Shown piece after piece: positions 26,798-34,378 of a stretch of DNA of 64,000 nucleotides; the stretch's first letter is position 1, and each line of letters opens with the position of its first letter. The notes under the pieces are model-generated. The model did not search any database and was not told the DNA's origin. It saw nothing but the letters and a program-made list of their open reading frames with translations. The DNA comes from CAG-217 sp963642245 (GTDB lineage: Bacteria; Bacillota; Clostridia; Oscillospirales; Acutalibacteraceae), in assembly GCA_963642245.1 (NCBI GenBank), contig CAVIFY010000008.1, positions 5,521 to 69,520 of the forward strand, read 5' to 3'. A program made the translations under genes and the position numbers.

Positions 26798-27568
26798 TTA
26801 CTCAGCTCCTTTCATAGATACAGGGGGTTCCGGCGGGGCGATCTGGCCGCTGTCGGCAGGTGGCGCCTGCTTGTCGCGGGAGGCCACCAGGCGGGGAATG
26901 GTGCCCAGTACCGGGATCTGGAACTCCCGCTCCAGGTCCTTCACGGAGGTGATGGTGGCGTTAAACGCCTCACGCACAAAGAAGTAAATAAAGGAGGCGG
27001 CAAAGGCGATCAGCAGCCCCAGGAAGATGTTTTTCTTCATATTGGGGGAGGATGGGGTCTTTGGCTCCTTGGCATAGTCGATCACATTGGCGCCGCCGGC
27101 CTTGATGATCCGGGCGATCTCGCCGGGGGCGACCTCCGCCACCGCGTTGGCAATGGACTGGCTGGTCTTGGGATTGGTGGTGGTAACGGACACATAGAAC
27201 ACATTGGTGTCCTCGTCCTGGGAGGTGGTAATGCTGCTCTTAATGTCGCTGCCGTCGGTCAGCCCCACCTTCTCGGCCACCTTGTCCAGTACCGCGTCGC
27301 TTTCCAGCACGGCAAGATAGCTCTTTACCAGGGCGGTGGAGGCGGTGTAGTCGTTGTAGCTGATGGAACTTTGAGTGCTCAGCTGGTCCATATCGCTGTA
27401 CACATACAGGGAGATCTTGGCGGTGTACTTCTGGTCAATGAAGAACTCGGTAAAGCAACCGGCCGCAATGCCCCCCAGCAGGGTGAACAGCAGAATGTAG
27501 ACGACCTTCTTGCGCATCATAAAGAAGATCTTTTTCAGGTCAATGTCAATTTCCTTGGTTTGGTCCAT
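26798..27568 (-). CDS. Chain-length determinant protein (Wzz/CpsC-like)
   Basis: A 256-residue polysaccharide co-polymerase with two membrane helices (about 19-37 and 174-195) around an extracytoplasmic, partly helical domain. The Pro-rich KEPKTPSSPNMKK precedes the second helix, as in Wzz proteins. Firmicutes CpsC proteins activate the tyrosine kinase encoded next to them, and that gene follows after 2 bases. It is the first gene of the operon, with GAGGAG before the ATG and a consensus promoter 50 bases upstream. Confidence 0.92.
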   Translation of the reverse strand: MDQTKEIDIDLKKIFFMMRKKVVYILLFTLLGGIAAGCFTEFFIDQKYTAKISLYVYSDMDQLSTQSSISYNDYTASTALVKSYLAVLESDAVLDKVAEKVGLTDGSDIKSSITTSQDEDTNVFYVSVTTTNPKTSQSIANAVAEVAPGEIARIIKAGGANVIDYAKEPKTPSSPNMKKNIFLGLLIAFAASFIYFFVREAFNATITSVKDLEREFQIPVLGTIPRLVASRDKQAPPADSGQIAPPEPPVSMKGAE

Positions 27569-27617
27569 AGTGTGCTCCTCTTTTATATATAAATTTATAT
27601 ATTATATAGATATTCTC

Positions 27618-27646
27618 ATTTTATCATTTTGGCAGGGGTGTGTCAA
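27618..27646 (-). promoter_or_regulatory. Sigma-A promoter of the 14-gene polysaccharide operon
   Basis: On the minus strand a perfect TTGACA (27641-27646), a 17-base spacer and TAAAAT (27618-27623). The AT-rich leader of about 40 bases contains several overlapping TATA-rich palindromic stretches (27587-27610). No other strong promoter was noticed before the flippase gene, so the genes to 12006 are likely co-transcribed. Confidence 0.85.
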
Positions 27647-27737
27647 TGCAAGGCGGGGGCGGCGGGGCATTTTCGGCAAAGCGGCAAAAATGTCGCTTAT
27701 TTTTTGTCTATTTCCACGATAAAAAAGGTCAAAAAAT

Positions 27738-27766
27738 GGCAGATAGTCCAAAAGTGACTATCTGCC
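27738..27766 (-). terminator. Terminator of the Dabb gene
   Basis: An 11-bp perfect stem, GGCAGATAGTC (27738-27748) with GACTATCTGCC (27756-27766). On the minus strand it is followed by six T, 18 bases after the stop of the Dabb gene. Confidence 0.88.
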
Positions 27767-27784
27767 TTTGCGGTGATATGCCTT

Positions 27785-28078
27785 TTATTCTACCGTGTAG
27801 TCTATGGCAATGCTGCTCTCGCGTACCGCGTGCATATGCTTTTTCACCACGCCGCAGTGGTACGGGTCCTGCTGATAGGCGTCCAGAGCGTCCATATCGT
27901 CCAGCAGCACCTGCAGGATCACATCATAGGAGCGCTGGGAGTGCAGCTCATCAACGCCCACTTCGATCCCTCGCAGCAGCGGCACATTGCCGTCCATAGA
28001 GCGGAGCACTTCCGCCGCCTTTTGGCAGTTCTCCGGGGTGGGGTCTGCCAGCTTAAAGCATACAATGTGTTTGATCAT
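27785..28078 (-). CDS. Dabb (stress-responsive A/B barrel) family protein
   Basis: A 97-residue alpha/beta ferredoxin-like protein starting MIKHIVCFKLADPTPEN, with EVGVDELHSQRSYDVILQVLLDDMDAL and a YQQDPYH motif near residue 70, the usual Dabb layout. Members form dimeric barrels and may act as small oxygenase-like or lyase-like enzymes; no substrate can be assigned. I choose the ATG at 28078 with GGAGG 6 bases upstream. The ribosome site directly follows the terminator hairpin of rny. Confidence 0.85.
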   Translation of the reverse strand: MIKHIVCFKLADPTPENCQKAAEVLRSMDGNVPLLRGIEVGVDELHSQRSYDVILQVLLDDMDALDAYQQDPYHCGVVKKHMHAVRESSIAIDYTVE

Positions 28079-28090
28079 TCCAATTCCTCC

Positions 28091-28120
28091 AAAAAACAAG
28101 GGACGGATGGCTCCGTCCCT
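28091..28120 (-). terminator. Terminator of rny
   Basis: AGGGACGGA (28099-28107) pairs with TCCGTCCCT (28112-28120) around a 4-base loop, with a T-rich tail on the minus strand (28091-28098). It lies 9 bases after the rny stop and only about 13 bases before the Dabb start codon. Confidence 0.88.
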
Positions 28121-28128
28121 CAAATTTG

Positions 28129-29685
28129 TTATTTTGCCACATCGGAAGCACGGGACTCACGAATAATATTGACCTTGATCTGGCCGGGATATTCCATCTC
28201 GGACTCGATCTTCTTGGCAATCTCGTGGGCCACAAAGGGCATACGGCTGTCGGATACCACTTCCGGCTTCACCATCACGCGGACCTCGCGGCCGGCCTGA
28301 ATGGCATAAGCGCGCTCCACGCCCTCAAAGCTGCAAGAGATCTCCTCCAGCTGTTGCAGGCGCTTAATGTAGTTCTCCACATTCTCGCGGCGGGCGCCGG
28401 GACGGGAGGCAGATACAGCGTCTGCCGCCTGAACCAGGCAGGCAACCACGGTCTTGCACTCTACATCGCCGTGGTGGGCCTCAATGGCGTGCACAACGGC
28501 TTCGCTCTCTTTATACTTGCGGGCGAATTCCACGCCCAGGGCAATATGGCTGCCCTCCATCTCGTGATCCAGGGCCTTGCCGATATCGTGCAGCAGACCT
28601 GCGCGGCGGGCCAGGCGCTCGTCGGCACCCAGTTCCGCGGCCATCAGCCCGGCAATATAGCTCACTTCCAGGCTGTGCTTGAGCACGCTCTGGCCGTAGG
28701 AAGTACGGTACTTCAGCTTACCCAGCAGGCGCACCAGCTCCGGGTGAATGGAGCCGCAGTTGGCTTTCAGTACAGCCTTCTCGCCCTCCTGCTTAATGGT
28801 GGCGTTTACTTCACGCTTGGCCTTCTCGTACAGCTCCTCAATGCGGGTGGGGTGAATGCGGCCGTCCTGGATCAGTCGCTCCAGGGTCAGGCGGGCGATC
28901 TCCCGGCGCACCGGGTCAAAGGCGCTGATGGTGATGGCCTCCGGCGTGTCGTCAATGATCAATTCAACGCCGGTAATGGACTCAATGGAGCGGATATTGC
29001 GCCCCTCACGGCCGATAATGCGGCCTTTCATCTCGTCATTGGGCAGTGCCACAACGGAGACGGTGGTCTCTGCCGTGTGATCGGCGGCGCAGCGCTGAAT
29101 GGCGGTGCCGATGATCTCCCGCGCCAGCACTTCGCTCTGGTCCCGGGTCATCTGCTCATATTCGAGGATCTTCTTGCTCTTTTCCGTGTCCAGTTCTTCT
29201 TCCAAAGAGGCCAGCAGTTGATTTTTCGCTTCCTCCTGGGTCAGACCTGAAATACGCTCCAGCATATCAAACTGGCTTTTCTTGATGCCATCGACTTCGA
29301 GTAATTTGTTTTCAAGTTCTTTTTGCTTTTCGCTGATTTTATCATTTTTTGCTTCCAGGGAATCCGCCTTTTTGTCCAGATATTCTTCTCTCTGGTTTAG
29401 GCGTTTTTCCTGTCTTTGCACTTCGTTCCTGCGCTCGCGGATATCCCGGTCTGCGTCGGAGCGGAGCTTGTGCACCTCGTCCTTGGCTTCCAGCACCTTT
29501 TCTTTCTTGGTAGCCTCTGCCTCGGCCAAAGCATTATTGATGATCTTGGTGGCTTCCTGGGTGGCAGAGCCGATCTCTCTCTCTGCGGTCTTGCGGCGGT
29601 GAGCCACGCCCAGTACGAAACCTAAAACGGCAAAAATAGCGGCGCAAAGTACGCCTACGATCACCGGAATCACAACACTACTCAT
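28129..29685 (-). CDS. rny: Ribonuclease Y
   Basis: A membrane-anchored endoribonuclease that starts mRNA decay, 518 residues as usual for the family. Order: an N-terminal membrane helix (about 5-25), a long charged coiled coil (about 30-190), a KH RNA-binding domain with GREGRNIRSIESITGVE (about 220) and an HD domain with LLHDIGKALDHEMEGSH (about 360). I choose the ATG at 29685 because GGAGG lies 11 bases upstream; an in-frame ATG 8 codons earlier would place that ribosome site inside the coding region and lacks its own. In many Firmicutes rny adjoins ymdB; here ymdB is about 30 kb away. Confidence 0.96.
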   Translation of the reverse strand: MSSVVIPVIVGVLCAAIFAVLGFVLGVAHRRKTAEREIGSATQEATKIINNALAEAEATKKEKVLEAKDEVHKLRSDADRDIRERRNEVQRQEKRLNQREEYLDKKADSLEAKNDKISEKQKELENKLLEVDGIKKSQFDMLERISGLTQEEAKNQLLASLEEELDTEKSKKILEYEQMTRDQSEVLAREIIGTAIQRCAADHTAETTVSVVALPNDEMKGRIIGREGRNIRSIESITGVELIIDDTPEAITISAFDPVRREIARLTLERLIQDGRIHPTRIEELYEKAKREVNATIKQEGEKAVLKANCGSIHPELVRLLGKLKYRTSYGQSVLKHSLEVSYIAGLMAAELGADERLARRAGLLHDIGKALDHEMEGSHIALGVEFARKYKESEAVVHAIEAHHGDVECKTVVACLVQAADAVSASRPGARRENVENYIKRLQQLEEISCSFEGVERAYAIQAGREVRVMVKPEVVSDSRMPFVAHEIAKKIESEMEYPGQIKVNIIRESRASDVAK

Positions 29686-29832
29686 AATCAACAGCACCTC
29701 CTTCTGCATAAATTTCTCGTTTTTGAGATGGAACTCTCCAATCGAATATCATCAGAAAAGGTACAGTTTAATCACATTTTAACGCATTTCTGTAAAGAAG
29801 TCGTACATAACAAAATGTAAAACTTCTGTATA

Positions 29833-29861
29833 ATAATACACCTATATATGGTATCTGTCAA
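29833..29861 (-). promoter_or_regulatory. Sigma-A promoter of rny
   Basis: On the minus strand TTGACA (29856-29861), 17 bases, TATTAT (29833-29838). The 5' leader would be about 140 bases long and AT-rich, with no riboswitch I recognise. Confidence 0.8.
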
Positions 29862-29914
29862 GTTTTTGTTTGCGCGCCCGGCGGGGGCAAAGGCAAAAAA
29901 TCCGGCCTTTTCGG

Positions 29915-29943
29915 TTGACAGGGAGGGAAAAAGGTGTTACTAT
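29915..29943 (+). promoter_or_regulatory. Sigma-A promoter of the T-box/thrS transcript
   Basis: TTGACA (29915-29920), 17 bases, TACTAT (29938-29943), immediately upstream of the T-box leader. Confidence 0.8.
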
Positions 29944-29949
29944 AAGCCA

Positions 29950-30181
29950 TAAGTGATAGAGAAAGCTTTGATGGGGACACGAGCACCGCTTTTTCGCCGT
30001 TTTCAGAGAGTGCCTGTACGCTGCAAGGGCACACGGTGCAGCTGCCGCTTACCACCCCGGAGCGCCGCCAATACCGGCCGGTCGCCTGCCGTTATCCGGG
30101 CCTTGAGGTACAGCGCCTTGCTGTGCGATTCAGGTGGGACCGTGGATCTTCATTCACCCTGTGTATGCAGGGTGATTTTTT
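29950..30181 (+). ncRNA. T-box leader (tRNA-Thr sensing riboswitch) of thrS
   Basis: The leader carries the T-box core AGGTGGGACCGTGG (30132-30145), the antiterminator strand that pairs with the uncharged tRNA acceptor end. A strong terminator follows and then thrS. The 5' part (29950-30060) is G-rich and foldable, fitting stem I, with an AGTGATAGAGAAAG start and CAGAGAG. A likely threonine specifier is the ACC in CTTACC near 30049-30054, on the 3' side of stem I; that placement is inference. When tRNA-Thr is uncharged, antitermination should allow thrS synthesis. Confidence 0.9.
30154..30181 (+). terminator. T-box-controlled terminator of thrS
   Basis: TCACCCTG (30154-30161) pairs with CAGGGTGA (30168-30175), followed by six T, another T-run and then the GGAGGA ribosome site of thrS. 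Confidence 0.92.
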
Positions 30182-30200
30182 ATTTTTTGGAGGAATTTTT

Positions 30201-32111
30201 ATGAACATTACGCTAAAGGACGGCTCCGTTAAGGTGTATGACGCACCGATGACGGCGGCGGACATTACCAAGGACATTTCTATGGGCCTGTACCGTGCAG
30301 CCTGCTGCTGCCGGATCGACGGCCAGGTGCGGGATTTGCGCACCACCGTCAGCGACGACTGCACCTTTGAGGTGCTGACCTTTGATGAGGAGGACGGCCG
30401 CCGCACATTTAACCACACCGCCTCCCACATTATGGCCCAGGCAGTCAAGCGCCTGTACCCCCAGGTAAAGCTGACCATCGGCCCGGCCATTGAAAACGGC
30501 TTTTATTATGACTTTGACTGCGGCGACACACCCTTTACCACCGACGATCTGGCCAAGATCGAGGCGGAGATGAAGAAGATCGTAAAGGAAAATCCGGAGA
30601 TCCAGCGCTTTGAGCTGCCCCCGGCAGAGGCGACGGCCCTGATGGAGGAGAAAGGCGAGCCGTATAAGGTGGAATTGATCGCCGAGCACGCCGGTAAGGG
30701 CGAGCACATCAGCTTTTACAAGCAGGGCGAGTTTACCGAACTTTGCGCCGGCCCCCACCTGATGAGCATTGCCGCCGTAAAGGCCTTTAAGCTGACCAAC
30801 ACCACCGGCGCCTACTGGCGGGGCGACGCCCAGAACAAAATGCTCTGCCGCGTGTACGGCACCGCATTTCCCAAGGCGTCTATGCTGGAGGCCCACCTGC
30901 AAATGCTGGAGGAGGCCAAAAAGCGGGACCACCGTAAGCTGGGCAAGGAGTTGGAACTGTTTACCATTATGGAGGAAGGCCCCGGTTTCCCGTTCTTCCT
31001 GCCCAAGGGTATGATCCTCAAGAACCAGCTGATCGACTACTGGCGCCAGATCCACACCGCCGCCGGGTATCAGGAGATCTCTACCCCCATTATCCTCAGC
31101 CGCAAGTTGTGGGAGCGCAGCGGTCACTGGGACCACTATAAAGAGAATATGTACACCACCGTCATTGACGATGAGGACTTTGCCATTAAGCCCATGAACT
31201 GCCCCGGCGGTATTTTGGTGTATAAGAACAAAATGCACTCCTATAAGGACCTGCCCCTGCGTATGGGCGAGCTGGGCATTGTGCACCGGCACGAGCTGTC
31301 CGGCGCGCTGCACGGGCTGATGCGTGTGCGCTGCTTTACCCAGGACGATGCCCACATCTTTATGACCCGGGAGCAGATCAAGGACGAGATCAAGGGCGTG
31401 GTACAGCTGATCGACAGCGTGTACAGCACCTTTGGCTTTGAGTACCACATTGAGTTGTCCACCCAGCCGGAGGACTCTATGGGTGCCAAGGAGGACTGGG
31501 ACATTGCCACCCAGGCTCTGCGGGACGCCATTACCGAGTTGGGCTATGACTTTGAGGTCAACGAGGGCGACGGCGCCTTCTACGGCCCCAAGCTGGACTT
31601 CCACCTGACCGATTGTCTGGGTCGTACCTGGCAGTGCGGCACCATTCAGCTGGACTTCCAGCTGCCGGAGCGGTTTGAGCTGGAATATGTGGGTGCAGAC
31701 GGCGAGAAACACCGTCCCATTATGATCCACCGTGTGGTATTCGGCAGCATTGAGCGGTTTATCGGCATTTTGACCGAGCATTTTGCCGGTGCGTTCCCCA
31801 CCTGGCTGGCGCCGGTGCAGGTGAAGTTGCTGCCCATCGCAGACCGTCATATCGACTATTTGAACACCATTAAGGCAAAGCTGGAGGCTGCCGGTATCCG
31901 CTGCGAGGTAGACGATCGCAGCGAGAAGATCGGCTTTAAGATCCGCTCTGCGCAGATGGAGAAGGTGCCTTATATGCTGGTGGCCGGCGACAAGGATATT
32001 GAGGCCGGCACCGTGTCCGTCCGTTCCAGAAAGGACGGCGACGAGGGTGCCTCCAGCCTGGAGGACTTTATCGCCCGCATGACCGAGGAGATCGCCACCA
32101 AGGCAAAATAA
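30201..32111 (+). CDS. thrS: Threonine--tRNA ligase
   Basis: A 636-residue class II aminoacyl-tRNA synthetase, full length. An N-terminal TGS domain (MNITLKDGSVKVYDAPMTAAD) and the editing domain with FNHTASHIMAQAVKRLYP precede the catalytic core (PCFTQDD-type residues in VRCFTQDDAHIF, MNCPGG and the motif 3 region HRVVFGSIERFIG). The anticodon-binding domain is C-terminal. I use the ATG at 30201, 7 bases after GGAGGA; a longer frame would run through the T-box. A 13-bp terminator follows. Confidence 0.97.
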   Translation: MNITLKDGSVKVYDAPMTAADITKDISMGLYRAACCCRIDGQVRDLRTTVSDDCTFEVLTFDEEDGRRTFNHTASHIMAQAVKRLYPQVKLTIGPAIENGFYYDFDCGDTPFTTDDLAKIEAEMKKIVKENPEIQRFELPPAEATALMEEKGEPYKVELIAEHAGKGEHISFYKQGEFTELCAGPHLMSIAAVKAFKLTNTTGAYWRGDAQNKMLCRVYGTAFPKASMLEAHLQMLEEAKKRDHRKLGKELELFTIMEEGPGFPFFLPKGMILKNQLIDYWRQIHTAAGYQEISTPIILSRKLWERSGHWDHYKENMYTTVIDDEDFAIKPMNCPGGILVYKNKMHSYKDLPLRMGELGIVHRHELSGALHGLMRVRCFTQDDAHIFMTREQIKDEIKGVVQLIDSVYSTFGFEYHIELSTQPEDSMGAKEDWDIATQALRDAITELGYDFEVNEGDGAFYGPKLDFHLTDCLGRTWQCGTIQLDFQLPERFELEYVGADGEKHRPIMIHRVVFGSIERFIGILTEHFAGAFPTWLAPVQVKLLPIADRHIDYLNTIKAKLEAAGIRCEVDDRSEKIGFKIRSAQMEKVPYMLVAGDKDIEAGTVSVRSRKDGDEGASSLEDFIARMTEEIATKAK

Positions 32112-32125
32112 AAAACGGCAAAGCA

Positions 32126-32157
32126 AACGCCCTGTACAGCTTGTACAGGGCGTTTTT
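32126..32157 (+). terminator. Terminator of thrS
   Basis: A perfect 13-bp stem, AACGCCCTGTACA (32126-32138) with TGTACAGGGCGTT (32142-32154), followed by T. Confidence 0.92.
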
Positions 32158-32199
32158 GCGATTTTGTAGAGTGATGACGGCGGACCGTGCATCTGCTGC

Positions 32200-32260
32200 G
32201 GCGGGAGCAAGCCCCCGCCCTACAAAAAAAGTTTATCGTAGGGGCGGCAATTTGCCGCCC
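32200..32260. repeat. Pair of GC-rich palindromes (REP-like)
   Basis: Two adjacent palindromes in the gap between thrS and prmA. GGCGGG (32200-32205) pairs with CCCGCC (32214-32219), and GGGCGGCAA (32242-32250) pairs with TTGCCGCCC (32252-32260). They are bounded by CCCTAC and GTAGGGG in inverted order. A related GGGGCGATG...CATCGCCCC-CTAC palindrome occurs at 60129-60154, so this may be a dispersed extragenic repeat. No gene is seen here. Confidence 0.55.
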
Positions 32261-32289
32261 GCCTATTTTTCGGTCGGTGGAGGGCAGGC

Positions 32290-33228
32290 TTATTCGTGTT
32301 TTAATACGAATACCAGCCAGCCTTTGTCCTCAAAGCGCTGCTGCACGGTAAAGCCGTTGGCGGCGAAAGAGGCCAGCACCTCGTCCTCCCGCACATCAAT
32401 AATACCGCCGGTGATGTAGGTGCCGCCGGGTTTTAAGAACTGCGCCACCTGGGGGTTGAACTGCATAATAATGTCTGCCACAATATTGGCTACAATAATA
32501 TCGTACTGTCCGCTGACTTTGTCAGACAAATTGCCCTCTACGGCAGTGAACCGGTCCGGGCCAAAGCCGTTCTCCAGCGCGTTGGCGTTGGCGGTCTTGA
32601 CCGCCAGCTTGTCAATGTCCACGCCAAAGGCGGTGTGGGCGCCCAGCAGCAGGGCGGCAATGGAGAGAATGCCGCTGCCGCAGCCGATGTCCAGCACCGT
32701 AGCGCCGGGGTTGACCACCTTTTCCAGCGTTTCCAGGCACAGGCGGGTGGTGGGGTGCGACCCGGTGCCAAAGGCCAGGCCCGGCTCAATGTGCAGCACC
32801 TTGCGGCCGTCTGTGGGGTCCGCGTCCTCCCAAGTGGGGCGGATCAGCAGCTTGTCGCCTACCGGCATGGGGTGAAAATACTTTTTCCAGTTATTTACCC
32901 AGTCCTCCATGGCGCACAGGTCCGTGCCCAGGGTGTAGGCGATACCGGCGCTTTGCAGCCGCTCTTCCAGAAAAGAGACGGCCTCGGCCGGGTTCTCCTC
33001 CGGGCTGATGTAAATGTGGATAATGCCCTTGGTGCGGTCCTTTTGCAGCAGAGACGCCTCGATCAGATCAATGTGGGCGATCTCCATGGTCTCCTCCTCC
33101 AGGGCGGAGTAGTCCTCAATATAAATGCCGTAGGGCACCACCATATTGGCGATGTTGCCGGCGGTCTCAATGTCTTTTGTATCTACGGTGACGGTGATCT
33201 CCGTCCATTTTTCCTGCGTGACTTCCAT
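32290..33228 (-). CDS. prmA: Ribosomal protein L11 methyltransferase
   Basis: A 312-residue SAM-dependent enzyme that trimethylates ribosomal protein L11. The N-terminal substrate-binding domain (about 1-120) is followed by the class I fold. The family signature LAFGTGSHPTTRLCLE (about 150) and motif I VLDIGCGSGILSIAALLLGA are clear, as are IVANIVADII and the late LVFVLK end. The start follows the yhaM stop by one base, with GGAG in the last yhaM codons, so the two genes are translationally linked. Confidence 0.95.
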   Translation of the reverse strand: MEVTQEKWTEITVTVDTKDIETAGNIANMVVPYGIYIEDYSALEEETMEIAHIDLIEASLLQKDRTKGIIHIYISPEENPAEAVSFLEERLQSAGIAYTLGTDLCAMEDWVNNWKKYFHPMPVGDKLLIRPTWEDADPTDGRKVLHIEPGLAFGTGSHPTTRLCLETLEKVVNPGATVLDIGCGSGILSIAALLLGAHTAFGVDIDKLAVKTANANALENGFGPDRFTAVEGNLSDKVSGQYDIIVANIVADIIMQFNPQVAQFLKPGGTYITGGIIDVREDEVLASFAANGFTVQQRFEDKGWLVFVLKHE

Positions 33229-33229
33229 A

Positions 33230-34195
33230 TTATTCTCCTAAGTTGACCTTGTGCTCGGTGGTGGTGCGGCCGTGGTTGAACAGCTTGCGGTTGTCCAGCG
33301 CCCACTGCCGGTCGGTGAATTTGCCCGGCTCCACCTTGGAGGTGGCGGCGTGAATTTCAAAAATCGTGGCGTCCAGTGCGTCCAGCTGGGAGAGGATCTC
33401 CGCCTCCAGGAACATGGGGCGCACAGGGGAGCCGTATTCCGGCTGGCCGTGGTGGGACAGCAGCATATGCTCCAGCAGCGCCGCCTTTTCCGGCGCCACG
33501 CCCAGGTCCCGGGCCTTTTCGTCAATATACATAGCGCCCTTGACCAGGTGGCCGATCAGCTCACCCTGGGTGGTGTAGCCCTTGACCAGCCCCAGGTCGT
33601 TGGCCTCCAGCTCCCAGGTCTTGGCCACATCGTGAAGAATGGCGCCGGAGAGCAGCAGCTCTTTGTCCACATTGGGGTAAATTTGGCACAGGGACTCGGC
33701 CAGGCGCACAATGGACACGGTGTGCAGCATCAGCCCGCCCACCATCGCGTGGTGCAGCCGCAGAGCGGCAGGGTAGCGCACCAGCGCCTCTTTGTGGTCC
33801 TCCATAATGCCGGACACAATGGCCTTAAAGTCCGCGTCCTGGAATGCGTTTACCCGGCGCATGAGCATATCATAGATCTGGGCGCCGCCCACCTCGCTGG
33901 CAGGCACCAGATCGGACAGGCTGTAATTGTCGCTGTCCGCAGCCGGGCGAATTTGGGAGATACGGAACTGGTCCCGGCCGTTATACTGCTCCACGGTGCC
34001 CCGCACCTTGACCACCATATCCGGGGCGAACAGGCCGTTGTCCGTATAGTCCCACAGCTTGGCGGGCAGTTCGTCAGTCTTGTCCCCCAGCACCAGGTCC
34101 AGGTAGGTGGCGCCGTTTTTGGTCTTTTTTACATCGCATTTTTTCAGCAGGGCAAAGCCCTCGCACATACCGTTTGGCAGCTGCTTAAAATCCAT
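33230..34195 (-). CDS. yhaM: 3'-5' exoribonuclease YhaM family protein
   Basis: A 321-residue protein with an N-terminal OB-fold RNA-binding domain (about 1-110) and an HD phosphohydrolase domain: HHAMVGGLMLHTVSIVRLAE, LLSGAILHDVAKTWELE and LLSHHGQPEYGSP supply the metal-binding His/Asp set. YhaM trims short RNA and DNA 3' ends. I start at the ATG at 34195 because AAGGAG lies 9 bases upstream; a longer frame of 16 residues has no ribosome site. It is transcribed divergently from the pseudokinase gene and is followed by prmA. Confidence 0.93.
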   Translation of the reverse strand: MDFKQLPNGMCEGFALLKKCDVKKTKNGATYLDLVLGDKTDELPAKLWDYTDNGLFAPDMVVKVRGTVEQYNGRDQFRISQIRPAADSDNYSLSDLVPASEVGGAQIYDMLMRRVNAFQDADFKAIVSGIMEDHKEALVRYPAALRLHHAMVGGLMLHTVSIVRLAESLCQIYPNVDKELLLSGAILHDVAKTWELEANDLGLVKGYTTQGELIGHLVKGAMYIDEKARDLGVAPEKAALLEHMLLSHHGQPEYGSPVRPMFLEAEILSQLDALDATIFEIHAATSKVEPGKFTDRQWALDNRKLFNHGRTTTEHKVNLGE

Positions 34196-34234
34196 ATTCA
34201 AAAACTCCTTCGGTTCATTTGTTCTGTACCCCTC

Positions 34235-34263
34235 ATTATACACGAAAAAGTGTTCGGTTTCAA
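34235..34263 (-). promoter_or_regulatory. Sigma-A promoter of yhaM-prmA
   Basis: On the minus strand TTGAAA (34258-34263), 17 bases, a perfect TATAAT (34235-34240). Confidence 0.8.
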
Positions 34264-34278
34264 CCGGCGGGGCAGGGG

Positions 34279-34300
34279 TTGTTTACCGATTGTTTACGAA
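34279..34300. repeat. Tandem 11-bp direct repeat between divergent promoters
   Basis: TTGTTTACCGA (34279-34289) is followed at once by TTGTTTACGAA (34290-34300), one helical turn apart, between the yhaM promoter and the pseudokinase promoter. It looks like a paired operator half-site, but the binding protein is unknown. Confidence 0.45.
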
Positions 34301-34307
34301 AGTGCGG

Positions 34308-34336
34308 TTGACAAAAAATCACCCGGCTGTTATTAT
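34308..34336 (+). promoter_or_regulatory. Sigma-A promoter of the pseudokinase-PASTA gene
   Basis: TTGACA (34308-34313), 17 bases, TATTAT (34331-34336), with the start codon about 43 bases further on. Confidence 0.8.
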
Positions 34337-34378
34337 AAAACTGCTTTAGTATAAGGTCTTGATTTGGAGGGATCTTTT

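Noticed and set aside
30213..32210. A 665-codon open frame antisense to thrS
   Set aside because: It mirrors a full-length conserved gene, is low-complexity (His/Leu/Gly-rich) and has no ribosome site; GC-rich third positions create such frames. The same holds for long frames opposite the pseudokinase gene, the ABC genes, recG and others.
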